NCBI GenBank assembly: GCA_016842085.1
Contig: JAEVEX010000066.1
Location: forward strand, 1-64,000
DNA length: 64,000 nt
Direction: 5' to 3'
Source: Candidatus Thermoflexus tengchongensis
GTDB lineage: Bacteria; Chloroflexota; Anaerolineae; Thermoflexales; Thermoflexaceae
A program made the translations under genes and the position numbers. Below the pieces are notes generated by a model. That model made no database searches, had not been told where the DNA came from, and saw only the letters and a list, made by a program, of their open reading frames with translations. Shown in pieces: positions 23,245 to 32,411 of the stretch (its first letter is position 1; the number at the start of each line of letters is the position of its first letter).

Positions 23245-24948
23245 ATGCCGGCGAAAAAGAAAACAGTGAAAAAAGCGGCGAAAAAGGCGGCCCCGAAGAA
23301 GGCGGCCCGCCCCACAACCCGTAAATCGCCTGCTCGGGCGGCCCCACGTCGGAAGGCCGCTCCGACGGTGGAAGCGCCAGCCCAACCCTTCAAGATCACC
23401 TATGCCACCCTGGCCGTCCCCAGCGAAGAGCTTCACATCCGGTATGAAGTCGCCCTCGGGAAGGTCCGGGAGAGCCTGGGCGGGACGTTCCCGATGGTGA
23501 TCGGAGGTCAGCCCCGATATGCCGAGCGCACCTTTGAGGATCGCTCCCCGATCAACACGGACTGGCTCCTCGGGGTTTTCCAGCGAGGGACACCTGAAGA
23601 TGTGAACGATGCCGTTGCGGCGGCGAAAGCGGCCTTCCCCGCGTGGAGCCGTCTTCCCTGGACGGAGCGGGTGAAGATCCTGCGCCGGGCGGCGGATCTC
23701 ATCAGCGAGCGGGCCTTCGAGATCGCCGCCCTGATGAGCCTGGAAGTGGGGAAGAACCGCCTGGAAGCCCTGGGGGATGTGGAGGAAACCGCCGATCTGA
23801 TCCGCTACTACTGTGACCAGATGGAGGCCAACGACGGTTATATCCGGCCCATGAAGCAGGAATCCCCCAAGCATCACAACCGCAGCGTGCTCAAGCCCTA
23901 CGGGGTATGGGCGGTGATTTCTCCCTTCAACTTCCCGCTGGCCCTGGCGGGCGGCCCCTCGGGGGCGGCGCTGCTGGCAGGAAACACGGTCGTCTTCAAG
24001 CCGGCTTCGGACACCCCCTATGTGGGCTATAAGCTCTACGAGATCTTCCGGGATGCCGGGGTCCCGGACGGTGCTTTCAACTACATCACGGGCGGGGGAA
24101 GCGAAGTCGGCGATCCCCTGGTCCTCCATCCCGACGTGGCGGGCATCACCTTCACCGGCAGCTATGAGGTGGGGATGTCCATCTACCGGAAGGTGGCGGC
24201 CTCCGCGAAGTATCCCAGGCCCATCATCCTGGAGATGGGCGGCAAGAACCCGGTGATCATCAGCCGCCATGCGGATCTGGATCGGGCGGCGCTGGGATGC
24301 ATGCGCTCCGCCTTCGGCCTCCAGGGCCAGAAGTGCTCGGCCGCCTCGCGGATCTATGTGGAACGCCCGGTGCGGGATGCGTTCCTGGAGAAATTCCTGG
24401 ACCTCACCAGCAAGATCCGGATCGGCGACCCGACCCAACGGGATGTCTTCCTGGGACCGGTGATCAACCGCACCGCTTATGAGAAGTTCCAGCGATATAT
24501 GGAGATCCTTCGCCGCGATGGGGTGGTGTTGTTCGGGGGCAACATCCTGACGGATGGCGAGTTCGCGAAGGGATATTTCGTGGAGCCCACGGTGGTCGAT
24601 GGCCTCCCACCGGATCATCCCCTCCTCAAAGAGGAGATGTTCCTGCCGATCACCTGCATCGTGACCGTGGATTCCCTGGAGGAGGCCATGCGCTATGCCA
24701 ACGCGGTGGATTACGGCCTGACCGCCGGCTTTTACAGCAACGATCCGGAGGAGATCCAGTGGTTCTTCGATCACATTGAGGCCGGCGTGACCTACGTGAA
24801 CCGGGCGGCAGGAGCGACCACCGGCGCATGGCCGGGCTACCAGCCCTTCGGCGGCTGGAAGGCCAGCGGCTCCACCGGCCGGGGTTCCGGCGGGCCCTAT
24901 TACCTGATTCAGTATATGCGGGAGCAGAGCCAGACGGTGATCGATTAA
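23245..24948 (+). CDS. Aldehyde dehydrogenase, 1-pyrroline-5-carboxylate dehydrogenase type, with a histone-like N-terminal tail
   Basis: The 567-residue product oxidises an aldehyde with NAD(P); best fit is glutamate semialdehyde to glutamate. Residues 1-45 are a disordered Lys/Ala/Pro/Arg tail (MPAKKKTVKKAAKKAAPKKA and on). The catalytic fold follows: WAVISPFNFPLALAGGPSGA (about 223-242), LEMGGKNP with the general base Glu (about 329), and GLQGQKCSAASRIY with the nucleophile Cys (about 363), then FGGWKASGSTGRGSGGPYYL near the end as in RocA/PutA. The tail is absent from ordinary family members. With ornithine aminotransferase at 42.8 kb it would complete ornithine catabolism. Confidence 0.9.
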   Translation: MPAKKKTVKKAAKKAAPKKAARPTTRKSPARAAPRRKAAPTVEAPAQPFKITYATLAVPSEELHIRYEVALGKVRESLGGTFPMVIGGQPRYAERTFEDRSPINTDWLLGVFQRGTPEDVNDAVAAAKAAFPAWSRLPWTERVKILRRAADLISERAFEIAALMSLEVGKNRLEALGDVEETADLIRYYCDQMEANDGYIRPMKQESPKHHNRSVLKPYGVWAVISPFNFPLALAGGPSGAALLAGNTVVFKPASDTPYVGYKLYEIFRDAGVPDGAFNYITGGGSEVGDPLVLHPDVAGITFTGSYEVGMSIYRKVAASAKYPRPIILEMGGKNPVIISRHADLDRAALGCMRSAFGLQGQKCSAASRIYVERPVRDAFLEKFLDLTSKIRIGDPTQRDVFLGPVINRTAYEKFQRYMEILRRDGVVLFGGNILTDGEFAKGYFVEPTVVDGLPPDHPLLKEEMFLPITCIVTVDSLEEAMRYANAVDYGLTAGFYSNDPEEIQWFFDHIEAGVTYVNRAAGATTGAWPGYQPFGGWKASGSTGRGSGGPYYLIQYMREQSQTVID

Positions 24949-25052
24949 CCCGGGGGCGGGATGGGGAGGGGTGGTGGAGCGGGCGGTGCCGCCGCTCGCC
25001 CCCCTCCACCCATCCGCGGATGAGGAATAGCCAGACCATAAGCGGGCTGCCC

Positions 25053-25781
25053 ATGCTGATCGGCGTGATTTTCGAAAGCGATGGCTATCGATTGCTGGGC
25101 CGTTTCTATCAGGCGGATGGGCCGGGGCCCCATCCGACCCTGGTGATGGCCCATGGGATCGCCGGCGTGGAGCTCAACCTGGACCTGGCGGATGCCCTGC
25201 GGGACGCGGGGTGGAATGTGCTGAGTTTTCACTACCGGGGCTGCTGGGGCAGTGAAGGCCCGTATCGGATGGCCACCCTGGTGGAGGATATCCGCGCCGC
25301 GATCGGGTGGGCGCTGGCGCAACCGACGGTCGATCCCCATCGTCTGGTTTTGCTGGGCTATAGCATAGGTGGATGGGCCGCTGTGCTGACCGCTGTTCAG
25401 GATCCCCGGGTCTACGCCCTGATCACGCTTTCCACCGTCAGCGACCTGCGGACCTGGGCCCCGGATGATGGGATGCTCGTCGACTGGGTTCGTTTCATGA
25501 ACGGGATGACGGTCGAGCGTCTGCGGGAGGAACTGAGGGCTCAGGCCGAAAGGCCGCAACCTGTGGATGTGGTGGATCAGATATCCCCACGGCCCCTGCT
25601 GATCATCCATGGGACAGCGGACCCGGTGGTGCATCATCGCCAGAGCCTAACGCTTCATCACCGGGCAGGGTTAAGCACCGACCTCGCCCTCATCGACGGG
25701 GGAGACCATCGCTACACCGGGCGGCGTCGGGTGATGATCCAGCGCATCCAGCGCTGGCTGGAGACCATCTGTCGATCGTAG
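25053..25781 (+). CDS. Alpha/beta hydrolase (dienelactone hydrolase/prolyl-oligopeptidase-like)
   Basis: The 242-residue product has the hydrolase triad: nucleophile Ser in LLGYSIGGWAAVL (about 102-114), Asp in HGTADPVVHH (about 185-194) and His in DGGDHRYTG (about 213-221). The oxyanion segment VMAHGIAGVELN is near 31-42. No signal peptide is seen, so it is cytoplasmic; the substrate is unknown. ATG 25053 fits the first strand of the family; an in-frame ATG at 25020 is also possible, and neither has a strong ribosome site. The next gene starts 7 bases after its stop, so the two are probably co-expressed. Confidence 0.82.
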   Translation: MLIGVIFESDGYRLLGRFYQADGPGPHPTLVMAHGIAGVELNLDLADALRDAGWNVLSFHYRGCWGSEGPYRMATLVEDIRAAIGWALAQPTVDPHRLVLLGYSIGGWAAVLTAVQDPRVYALITLSTVSDLRTWAPDDGMLVDWVRFMNGMTVERLREELRAQAERPQPVDVVDQISPRPLLIIHGTADPVVHHRQSLTLHHRAGLSTDLALIDGGDHRYTGRRRVMIQRIQRWLETICRS

Positions 25782-25788
25782 CGAGCCG

Positions 25789-27648
25789 ATGGACCCGCTG
25801 GAGCTATTGATTCAAATTAACTTCGTCATCGTCGCTGCCCTGCTGATCGCGTCGTTCTCCCTACTTGTCTATCTGCTGGCCTATTATTTCCGGAGCCGGA
25901 GCGCGCGGGGGGCGGCCTGGCTGCTGGCCTCGGTGTTCACCGTCTACCTGGGCGATCTGGTCCTCTTCTTCGCTGGAGACCCCCGTTCCGCGGAGCGATG
26001 GCTGCGGTTGCAGTGGCTGGGCATCGCCATCGCCCCGGCCGCTTACGCCCATCTCACCGATGCCCTGCTGGAGCGAACGGGTTCGTTTTCCCCCTGGCGT
26101 CGCTGGGCCGTGCGCGGCGCTTACGGCCTGGGGATCGCCTGGTTCCTGCTGGCCCTCTGGACCGACCTGCTGGTCCACGACGGGACCGCGGATGGGCGCG
26201 CCTTCCACCTGTGGGCGGGTCCGCTTTTCCCCCTGTTCCTGGTTTACTTCATCGGTGGGGTGGCGTGGGGGGTGATCAACGTCTGGCGGGCGCGCCGGCG
26301 GACGCTGATCTCGACCCACCGGCGGCGCATGACCTACCTGGCGGTGACCATGGTTGCCCCGGCCATCGGAGTCTTCCCCTATCTGCTCCTGGCGGGGCGC
26401 ACCCTGCCCGCGTTCCCAACCGTGTTCTGGGGATTGGTTGGCCTCAGCAACCTGATCATCGGGACCATGCTGTTTGGCATGGTTTATGCGGTCGCCTATC
26501 TGGATGTGCTGGTCCCGGATCGGGTGATCAAGCAGCGATGGATCGATTATCTGCTCCGGGGGCCGGTCCTGGCGACCTTCGTGGTGCTGGTCATGTTCGG
26601 GCTGAGCCGGCTGAGCCATGTCCTGGGCCTGCCGCTTGCGCTCCTGCTGCCCCTGGTCGCCGCGGGGGCTATTGTGAGCTATGAGCTCTTCAGCGACTGG
26701 ATCCGTCCCCTCTTTGAATGGCTCTTCCTGCGACGGGATGTCTCCGAGCTCGCCCGCATGCGCCGCCTGAGTGATGCGATGATCACCGCCCGGGATCTCC
26801 GGCAATTCCTGGAGGGGATCCTGGCCCTGATGTGCGAAGCCCTCCGCTCCCCCACCGGGTTCGTCGTGCGGATCACGCCGAACGGGATCGAGCCCGTGGC
26901 CGCTTTCGGACCAATTGAACAGGCCTCTATGGAGGAGACGCTCTCCGTTGTCGAGGGATCCACGGATGGCCCCATTGTGGCCGATGGCTTCTGGATCTGG
27001 CCGTTGCGGAGCCGGGGCGATCCCGTCCTCCTGGGCGCGATCGCGGTCGCTCAGCCGGCGGGGGAGGTGGCGCTGGAGCTTCTCCAGGACACCATCCGCG
27101 GATGGGTGGCTCGCGCGGCAGCGGCCCTGGAGGATCGGATCCTCCAGGAGCGGGCGTTGAGCGCGCTGGAACAGGTTACGGAGGAAGTTCGCCGCCTGCG
27201 CCAGCCGGAGCAGGTGCCTTCCACCATGCCCCTGGTGGAGCATCCGGAATTCACCCACTGGGTGAAGGAGGCGCTGGCCCATTACTGGGGCGGTCCGCGG
27301 CTGCTCCAGAGCCCCCTGTTACAGCTTCGCATTGTCCAGCAGGCGATGGAAACGCATGAGGGCAATCCGATCCGCGCGCTGCGGGCGGTGCTGATGGAGG
27401 CGATCGAGCAGTTGCGGCCGGATGGGGAGCGAAAGCTGACCGCCCCCGAATGGTTGCTCTACAATCTGCTGGAGATGCGCTTCATCCAGGGCCGCAAGGT
27501 TCGGGAGATCGCCCAGCGCCTGGCCCTCAGCGAATCCGATCTTTACCGCAAGCAGCGGGCGGCCATCGAGGCGGTCGCCATGGTCCTTGCCGAAATGGAA
27601 CGGCGGGCGGCGCGTGCTCAGGAGGAGGCCCATCCTTCTCAGAATTAG
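25789..27648 (+). CDS. Membrane-bound sensor: multi-helix N-terminus, GAF-like domain and C-terminal helix-turn-helix
   Basis: The 619-residue product has about nine membrane helices in residues 5-300, resembling the multi-TM input module of some histidine kinases. A cytoplasmic GAF-like region covers about 325-445 (SDAMITARDLRQFLEGILAL, VVRITPNGIEPVAAFG). A helical linker follows (about 445-480). The C-terminal part ends in a sigma-region-4/FIS-like helix-turn-helix (GRKVREIAQRLALSESDLYR, about 565-584). No kinase or phosphatase domain is present. It looks like a membrane-tethered one-component transcription regulator. Overlap-free coupling to the upstream hydrolase gene is likely (7-base gap). 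Confidence 0.7.
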   Translation: MDPLELLIQINFVIVAALLIASFSLLVYLLAYYFRSRSARGAAWLLASVFTVYLGDLVLFFAGDPRSAERWLRLQWLGIAIAPAAYAHLTDALLERTGSFSPWRRWAVRGAYGLGIAWFLLALWTDLLVHDGTADGRAFHLWAGPLFPLFLVYFIGGVAWGVINVWRARRRTLISTHRRRMTYLAVTMVAPAIGVFPYLLLAGRTLPAFPTVFWGLVGLSNLIIGTMLFGMVYAVAYLDVLVPDRVIKQRWIDYLLRGPVLATFVVLVMFGLSRLSHVLGLPLALLLPLVAAGAIVSYELFSDWIRPLFEWLFLRRDVSELARMRRLSDAMITARDLRQFLEGILALMCEALRSPTGFVVRITPNGIEPVAAFGPIEQASMEETLSVVEGSTDGPIVADGFWIWPLRSRGDPVLLGAIAVAQPAGEVALELLQDTIRGWVARAAAALEDRILQERALSALEQVTEEVRRLRQPEQVPSTMPLVEHPEFTHWVKEALAHYWGGPRLLQSPLLQLRIVQQAMETHEGNPIRALRAVLMEAIEQLRPDGERKLTAPEWLLYNLLEMRFIQGRKVREIAQRLALSESDLYRKQRAAIEAVAMVLAEMERRAARAQEEAHPSQN

Positions 27649-27712
27649 AAGTTATGCGGTGGGTGTCCTGAAATCCCATGGACCTCCTCGACTCAGGAGG
27701 GTAGAGCATCCG

Positions 27713-28831
27713 ATGATACGGATTGGACTGGATGCCCGGTTGCTGGCGTATCGGCGGGAGGGCATCGCCCGATACATCCTGGAGCTGGCCACTCGCCTTC
27801 CCCATGTCATCGATGATCCAGAGGTCCGCCTGGTGATCTTTCAGAGCCGGAAGGATTTCCACACCCGCATCATCGGCCCGCGGGTGCAGACCGCTTATGT
27901 CTGGACGCCCCCGCATCATCGCTGGGAACAGCGGATATGGCCGCTGGAGATCGCCCTCCGGCGGGTTTCACTGCTCCACAGCCCTGATTTTATCCCTCCT
28001 TTCGCTGGCTCTTTTCGAAGGGTGATCACCATCCACGATCTGCACTTCCTGAAATATCCGGATTTCATGACCATGGAGAGCCGGCGTTACTATGCCGGGC
28101 AGATCGAGCAGGCGGTGCGGGTGGCGGATCACATCATCACGGTCTCGCAGACGACGCGGGCGGATCTTATAGCTCACTTCGGGCTGCCTTCCGACCGCGT
28201 TTCAGTGATCTACGAAGCGGCCAGCGCGGTTTACCAGCCCCTTTCCCCGGAGGTCGTGCGGGAGGCACTGGAGCGCCTGGGTCTGAAGCCGGGATACATT
28301 CTGTTTGTAGGGACCTGGGAGCCGCGGAAGAACCTTCCGATGCTGCTGCGGGCCTACGCCCGGTTGCTGGACCGCCGCCCGGAGGCCCCGCCGCTGGTTC
28401 TGGCCGGGCGTCGGGGCTGGCTCTATCAGGAGATCCTGGAGTGGCCGTATCGCCTTCACATCGCGGATCGGTTGCGCTGGATCGAGGGGCCAGATGATCC
28501 GACGCTGGCGGCCCTCTATAATGGGGCGGCCTTCCTGGTCTTCCCCTCCCTCTATGAGGGCTTCGGCCTCCCGGCGGTGGAGGCGATGGCCTGCGGCACG
28601 CCGGTGATCGTCAGCGATCGGGGCGCCCTGCCGGAAGTGGTGGGCGATGCCGGGGTGATCCTCCCCGCCGAGGACGAATCCCGATGGACCGAGGCCATGG
28701 AGGCGCTCCTGGAGGATCCCGAGACCCGCGAACGGATGCGCCGGAAGGGCCTGGAGCGGGCCGCCGCCTTCTCCTGGGATCGCGCGGCGGTGGAAACCTG
28801 GGAGATCTACCGGCGGGTCCTGAGCCAATGA
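27713..28831 (+). CDS. Glycosyltransferase family 4 (group 1)
   Basis: The 372-residue product is a GT-B enzyme: IGLDARLLAYRREGIARYIL (about 3-22), ITIHDLHFLKYPDFM (about 104-118), and ILFVGTWEPRKNLPMLLRAY (about 196-215). The donor-site EGFGLPAVEAMACGTPVIVS (about 283-302) carries the E-x7-E signature. It probably builds surface glycans or glycolipids; donor and acceptor are unknown. ATG 27713 is used. Its stop overlaps the next glycosyltransferase start (ATGA). Confidence 0.88.
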   Translation: MIRIGLDARLLAYRREGIARYILELATRLPHVIDDPEVRLVIFQSRKDFHTRIIGPRVQTAYVWTPPHHRWEQRIWPLEIALRRVSLLHSPDFIPPFAGSFRRVITIHDLHFLKYPDFMTMESRRYYAGQIEQAVRVADHIITVSQTTRADLIAHFGLPSDRVSVIYEAASAVYQPLSPEVVREALERLGLKPGYILFVGTWEPRKNLPMLLRAYARLLDRRPEAPPLVLAGRRGWLYQEILEWPYRLHIADRLRWIEGPDDPTLAALYNGAAFLVFPSLYEGFGLPAVEAMACGTPVIVSDRGALPEVVGDAGVILPAEDESRWTEAMEALLEDPETRERMRRKGLERAAAFSWDRAAVETWEIYRRVLSQ

Positions 28832-30099
28832 AAATGCGTTCTTCTTCCGGCCCGCGGGATGCAGCGATGATCCTCTTTCTGACCCCCGAGCTTCCCGATC
28901 CCCCCAACAAGGGGGGATCCATCCGGGCTTTCCATGTGCTGCGGCGTCTGGCCCGGCTGGCGCCGGTGGGGGTGCTGGCGCTCACCGAGCGGGCCGGCGA
29001 ACCCCCGGCGATCTGGCGATCCCTGGCCCAGGAGGTGTTCCTCTTCCCGTGGCGCCCGCGATCCCTCCGGACCCGCCTTCGCCAGCTTCTCCTTTCCTCC
29101 CACCCGGACCTGGCGTTTCGTTATCGGGCCCCCGCTCTGCTGGATGCGTTGAAGGGCCTGCTTTCCCGGCGTTTGATCTGCGCGATCCATATCGAGGGCC
29201 TGGAGATGGCCTGGGCGGTGGAGGACCTGCTGGACTGCCCCCCGGGCACCCGGCCGGCTCTGGTTCTGGACGAACTGAACGCAGAATATCGCCTGCAGGA
29301 ACGGTTGTTCCAGACGGATCGAGGGGATCCCCGGCGCTGGCCCGGGGCGCTCTACTCCGGGATCCAGACTCGCCGGTTACGGAATTACGAGGCGTGGATC
29401 GTGCGCCGGGTGGATCGGGTGATCGCGGTCTCGGAACCGGACGCCCGGGATCTGGAGGCGCTGGGGACCGCCCGCCCGCCGGTGGTGGCGCCGAATGGGG
29501 TCGACACGGCGTTCTTCCATCCGGAAGCGGTCGAGCCGTTGCCCCTCGGTGAGCCAGCCTTCGTGTTCACCGGATCCATGGACTATCGCCCCAATGTCGA
29601 TGCCGCCCGCTGGCTGGCGGAGGTAATCTGGCCGGCCGTGCGATCCGCCCTTCCGGAGGCCCGGCTTTACCTGGTGGGTCGACGGCCTTCTCGGGCGGTG
29701 CGCCAGCTCCAGGTGATCCCCGGCGTTCACGTGGTGGGCGAGGTTCCCGATGTGCGCCCTTATCTGGCCGGGGCGACGGTCTATGTGGCGCCCCTGCGGG
29801 CAGGCGGCGGAACCCGCTTGAAGATCCTCGAAGCGATGGCCATGGGGAAAGCCATCGTCAGCACGCCGATGGGCTGTGATGGGCTCCCGGTGGTGGATGG
29901 GAAGCATGTGTGGCTGGCCGATGGGGAAGCGTTCGCCGCGGCCATGATCGCCCTGGCCCGGGATCCATCCCGCCGGAGGGCGCTGGGGAAGGCCGCGCGC
30001 CGCCTCGCCGTGGATCGTTATGATTGGGAACAAACCCTCGCTCCTCTGGAGACGCTTTATCGGACCGAGATCCTGGAGCGTGTCCCGCGAAGGGGATGA
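28828..30099 (+). CDS. Glycosyltransferase family 4
   Basis: The 423-residue product is GT-B type: ILFLTPELPDPPNKGGSIRA (about 15-34), VDRVIAVSEPDARDLEALG (about 193-211), VVAPNGVDTAFFHP, FVFTGSMDYRPNVDAARWLA (about 247-266), and APLRAGGGTRLKILEAMAMG with KAIVSTPMGCDGL (about 321-353). The fold resembles sugar transferases of the Stp1/HreP group. ATG 28828 overlaps the previous stop; the internal ATG at 28867 is the more family-like start. Acts with its neighbour in one operon. Confidence 0.87.
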   Translation: MKMRSSSGPRDAAMILFLTPELPDPPNKGGSIRAFHVLRRLARLAPVGVLALTERAGEPPAIWRSLAQEVFLFPWRPRSLRTRLRQLLLSSHPDLAFRYRAPALLDALKGLLSRRLICAIHIEGLEMAWAVEDLLDCPPGTRPALVLDELNAEYRLQERLFQTDRGDPRRWPGALYSGIQTRRLRNYEAWIVRRVDRVIAVSEPDARDLEALGTARPPVVAPNGVDTAFFHPEAVEPLPLGEPAFVFTGSMDYRPNVDAARWLAEVIWPAVRSALPEARLYLVGRRPSRAVRQLQVIPGVHVVGEVPDVRPYLAGATVYVAPLRAGGGTRLKILEAMAMGKAIVSTPMGCDGLPVVDGKHVWLADGEAFAAAMIALARDPSRRRALGKAARRLAVDRYDWEQTLAPLETLYRTEILERVPRRG

Positions 30100-30138
30100 C
30101 TCGCCAGGATACAGGATGGCCTCTCTGCGGCTATCATC

Positions 30139-31164
30139 ATGACAGGGGATGGAAGTTCAGCGGAGGACCGGAGCTCTGTTCGAACCCCGAAATCTTCGTC
30201 CTTCCCGGGTATCGTCGTGAAAGGCTTCGCTCACTTTATCTCGGGTATCGCGCTGGCAACGTTCTTTCCAGAAGTGGTGCGGGATGCAGCCCATGGCGCG
30301 ATCGGGCCGGCGCTGGGGGGGATCGCCGCGATGCTGCCGGATGCCCTGGATTTCCGCTTCGCCCGCTGGCTGGAGCAGCCGGATCGTGCGGTGGACCCCG
30401 ACCCGGATCCCCCCGATCCCGATGAGATCGCGCGGACGGTGAAAGAGGCGGTGGAGCAGGCCTGGGAAGAGCGGCGCCCGGTTCTCCTCATGCTACACAC
30501 CCTGCGCCTGGGGCCGGACGCCTGGCGACGTTACCGGGTGCGATTCGATCTCGAGAGGCCAGCGGTCGAAGTCACCATTGGTCCCATGGTGAGCACCGGA
30601 GGCCGCCTGATCTCCCCGGAAGGGTCCTCCGCTTCTCCCCTCCGTCTCCCGCTCCGGATCCCCATTCGTTACGATTACGATCCGGAAATCGTGGTGGATG
30701 TCTTTTCCGGCCCCTCGATAGCCTTTGTGCCGGAAGATAACGCGGTGCGGATCCTGTTCCTACCCTGGCATCGGGCATGGAGCCACTCGCTGGTCCTGGC
30801 GGCCCTCCTGGGGGTCACGGCCGGGCTTGTGGGGGGTGTGGGGATCGGATGGGTCATGGGGCTCGGTTATGCGCTGCACATCCTTGAGGACCAGCTGGGA
30901 TGGATGGGGAGCAATCTCTTCTGGCCGTTCACCCGCCGCCGCATCCCCGGCCTGAGATGGATGCGGAGCGTGGATCCATGGCCGAATTTCGCCGTGGTGT
31001 GGCTCTCGCTGGTTCTGATCCTCTGGAACCTGGATCGCTTCTCCGCATCTCCGCTTCTGCCCGCGTGGTTCCCTCTTCTGGCGCTCCCTGTGCCATGGTT
31101 CCTCTGGCTGGCCCGTCGCCATCCGGTGCTGCAGGAGGGATGGGACGAGGAGGATCCAGATTAG
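30139..31164 (+). CDS. YdjM/DUF457-type membrane-bound metal-dependent hydrolase-like protein
   Basis: The 341-residue product begins with a poorly conserved stretch (1-26), then KGFAHFISGIALATFFPEV, where the GFAHF...G pattern opens the family. A variable cytoplasmic insert of about 140 residues (about 80-205) separates it from FLPWHRAWSHSLVLA (about 210-224; HRxxSHS motif), LGYALHILEDQLGWMG (about 242-257) and C-terminal membrane helices. The histidines and aspartate may bind metal. Start is uncertain: ATG 30139 or GTG 30217, neither with a clear ribosome site. Confidence 0.72.
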   Translation: MTGDGSSAEDRSSVRTPKSSSFPGIVVKGFAHFISGIALATFFPEVVRDAAHGAIGPALGGIAAMLPDALDFRFARWLEQPDRAVDPDPDPPDPDEIARTVKEAVEQAWEERRPVLLMLHTLRLGPDAWRRYRVRFDLERPAVEVTIGPMVSTGGRLISPEGSSASPLRLPLRIPIRYDYDPEIVVDVFSGPSIAFVPEDNAVRILFLPWHRAWSHSLVLAALLGVTAGLVGGVGIGWVMGLGYALHILEDQLGWMGSNLFWPFTRRRIPGLRWMRSVDPWPNFAVVWLSLVLILWNLDRFSASPLLPAWFPLLALPVPWFLWLARRHPVLQEGWDEEDPD

Positions 31165-31318
31165 GTGGAAGGGCGCTTTTCAAGGATGGGCGCAATTGGG
31201 CTCCCATTCGGGGAGACGTATTCTTTAGGATCAGGCGGGTCCCTTTCGGCGGTCCGACCCTGATTTTTTCCCGGGCAACCGGGCCTTTCGGACCTGCCTT
31301 CGACGATGGGGGTGGACC

Positions 31319-32194
31319 ATGGGAAAACGCGCGCTGGTGCTTTCCGGAGGAGGCGGGCGGGGCGCCTATGAGGTGGGCGTGATCCGGGCGCTCTACCGGG
31401 CGGGATGGATCCCGGAGATCTTCGTGGGCACATCTATTGGCGCGGTGAACGCGGCCGCCCTCGCGGCGGGCTGGACCGCTGAGCGACTGGTGGATTTCTG
31501 GATGCACCTGCGAACCCATCACGTTCATCGGCTTCACGGGCGGATCTGGCAGAGCCTGTTCACCACCGCTCCCCTGCGGGCGACGCTCATCCGCCATCTG
31601 GACTTCGATCGCCTGAATGATCCGGACAACCCGCGGGCTTTGCTGGTGCTGGCCACGGATCTCCGTCGGGGATGTCCGGTGGTCTTCGCGAACCGGCCGG
31701 TTCCCAAGGCGAGACGCGTTCAGATCGGGCCAGAGCATCTGCTGGCCAGCTGCAGTATCCCCTATGTCTACCCGGCGACCCCGGTGGAGGGCAGCCTGTT
31801 CTGGGACGGAGCGGTGATGGCCAACACTCCCCTGAACGCGGCGATTGAGGCCGGGGCGGATGAGATCGTGGCCGTGCTGCTGGCGCCGATGCCCGGGGAG
31901 GCAGGGGGCTGGCCCCTTCCCCGCCATCCCCTTCAGGCCCTGGCTCTGGTGCTGGATCTGGCGCTTCTGGCGACGTTTGAGAACGATTATCGGCAGCTGG
32001 AGGCGATCAACCGGGCGGTGCGTCAGGGCCGTCCCCTTAAGCCGGGCCATCGGGAAATCCGCTGCCATGTCATCGCGCCCGCGGCACCCCTGCCTCTTTC
32101 GCGCATCCTCCGTTATGACCTGGCGGGAACACAGGCCCTGATCGCTCAGGGGGAAGCTGACGCCCAGCGGATCTTTGAAGCGCTGGGCTTGTGA
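31319..32194 (+). CDS. Patatin-like phospholipase
   Basis: The 291-residue product has the Ser-Asp dyad of patatin: oxyanion loop LSGGGGRGAYEVG (about 8-20), nucleophile GTSIGAVNAAALA (about 37-49) and DGAVMANTP with the Asp (about 163-171). No signal peptide is seen. It probably cleaves acyl esters of lipids in the cytoplasm or at the membrane. GGGGGTGGACC precedes the ATG. The gap of 217 bases to mutL holds no gene I can support. Confidence 0.9.
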   Translation: MGKRALVLSGGGGRGAYEVGVIRALYRAGWIPEIFVGTSIGAVNAAALAAGWTAERLVDFWMHLRTHHVHRLHGRIWQSLFTTAPLRATLIRHLDFDRLNDPDNPRALLVLATDLRRGCPVVFANRPVPKARRVQIGPEHLLASCSIPYVYPATPVEGSLFWDGAVMANTPLNAAIEAGADEIVAVLLAPMPGEAGGWPLPRHPLQALALVLDLALLATFENDYRQLEAINRAVRQGRPLKPGHREIRCHVIAPAAPLPLSRILRYDLAGTQALIAQGEADAQRIFEALGL

Positions 32195-32411
32195 GCCTCG
32201 CGTTTTCCCCGTCGTGCAGTCTGCTTGAGGGCCCGCCGGATCCCCATGGCGGCCAGAAAGAGACCCCCGAGGCGAAGCCTCCGCCGCTGCCAGAGGTTCT
32301 TTGAGTAAGCCAACGGAGGGGTGGGAGTTGTCCTTCCGTTCAAGGGGATGCAAAATAGGAAGCACACCGCTGGCCTCTTTCGCGGGTCAGGATGCTTCCG
32401 GGAGCGTGCGG

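Noticed and set aside
22954-24774. A 606-codon minus-strand frame opposite P5C dehydrogenase.
   Set aside because: The plus strand encodes a clear dehydrogenase; the antisense frame is rich in His, Gln and Arg, typical of shadow frames.
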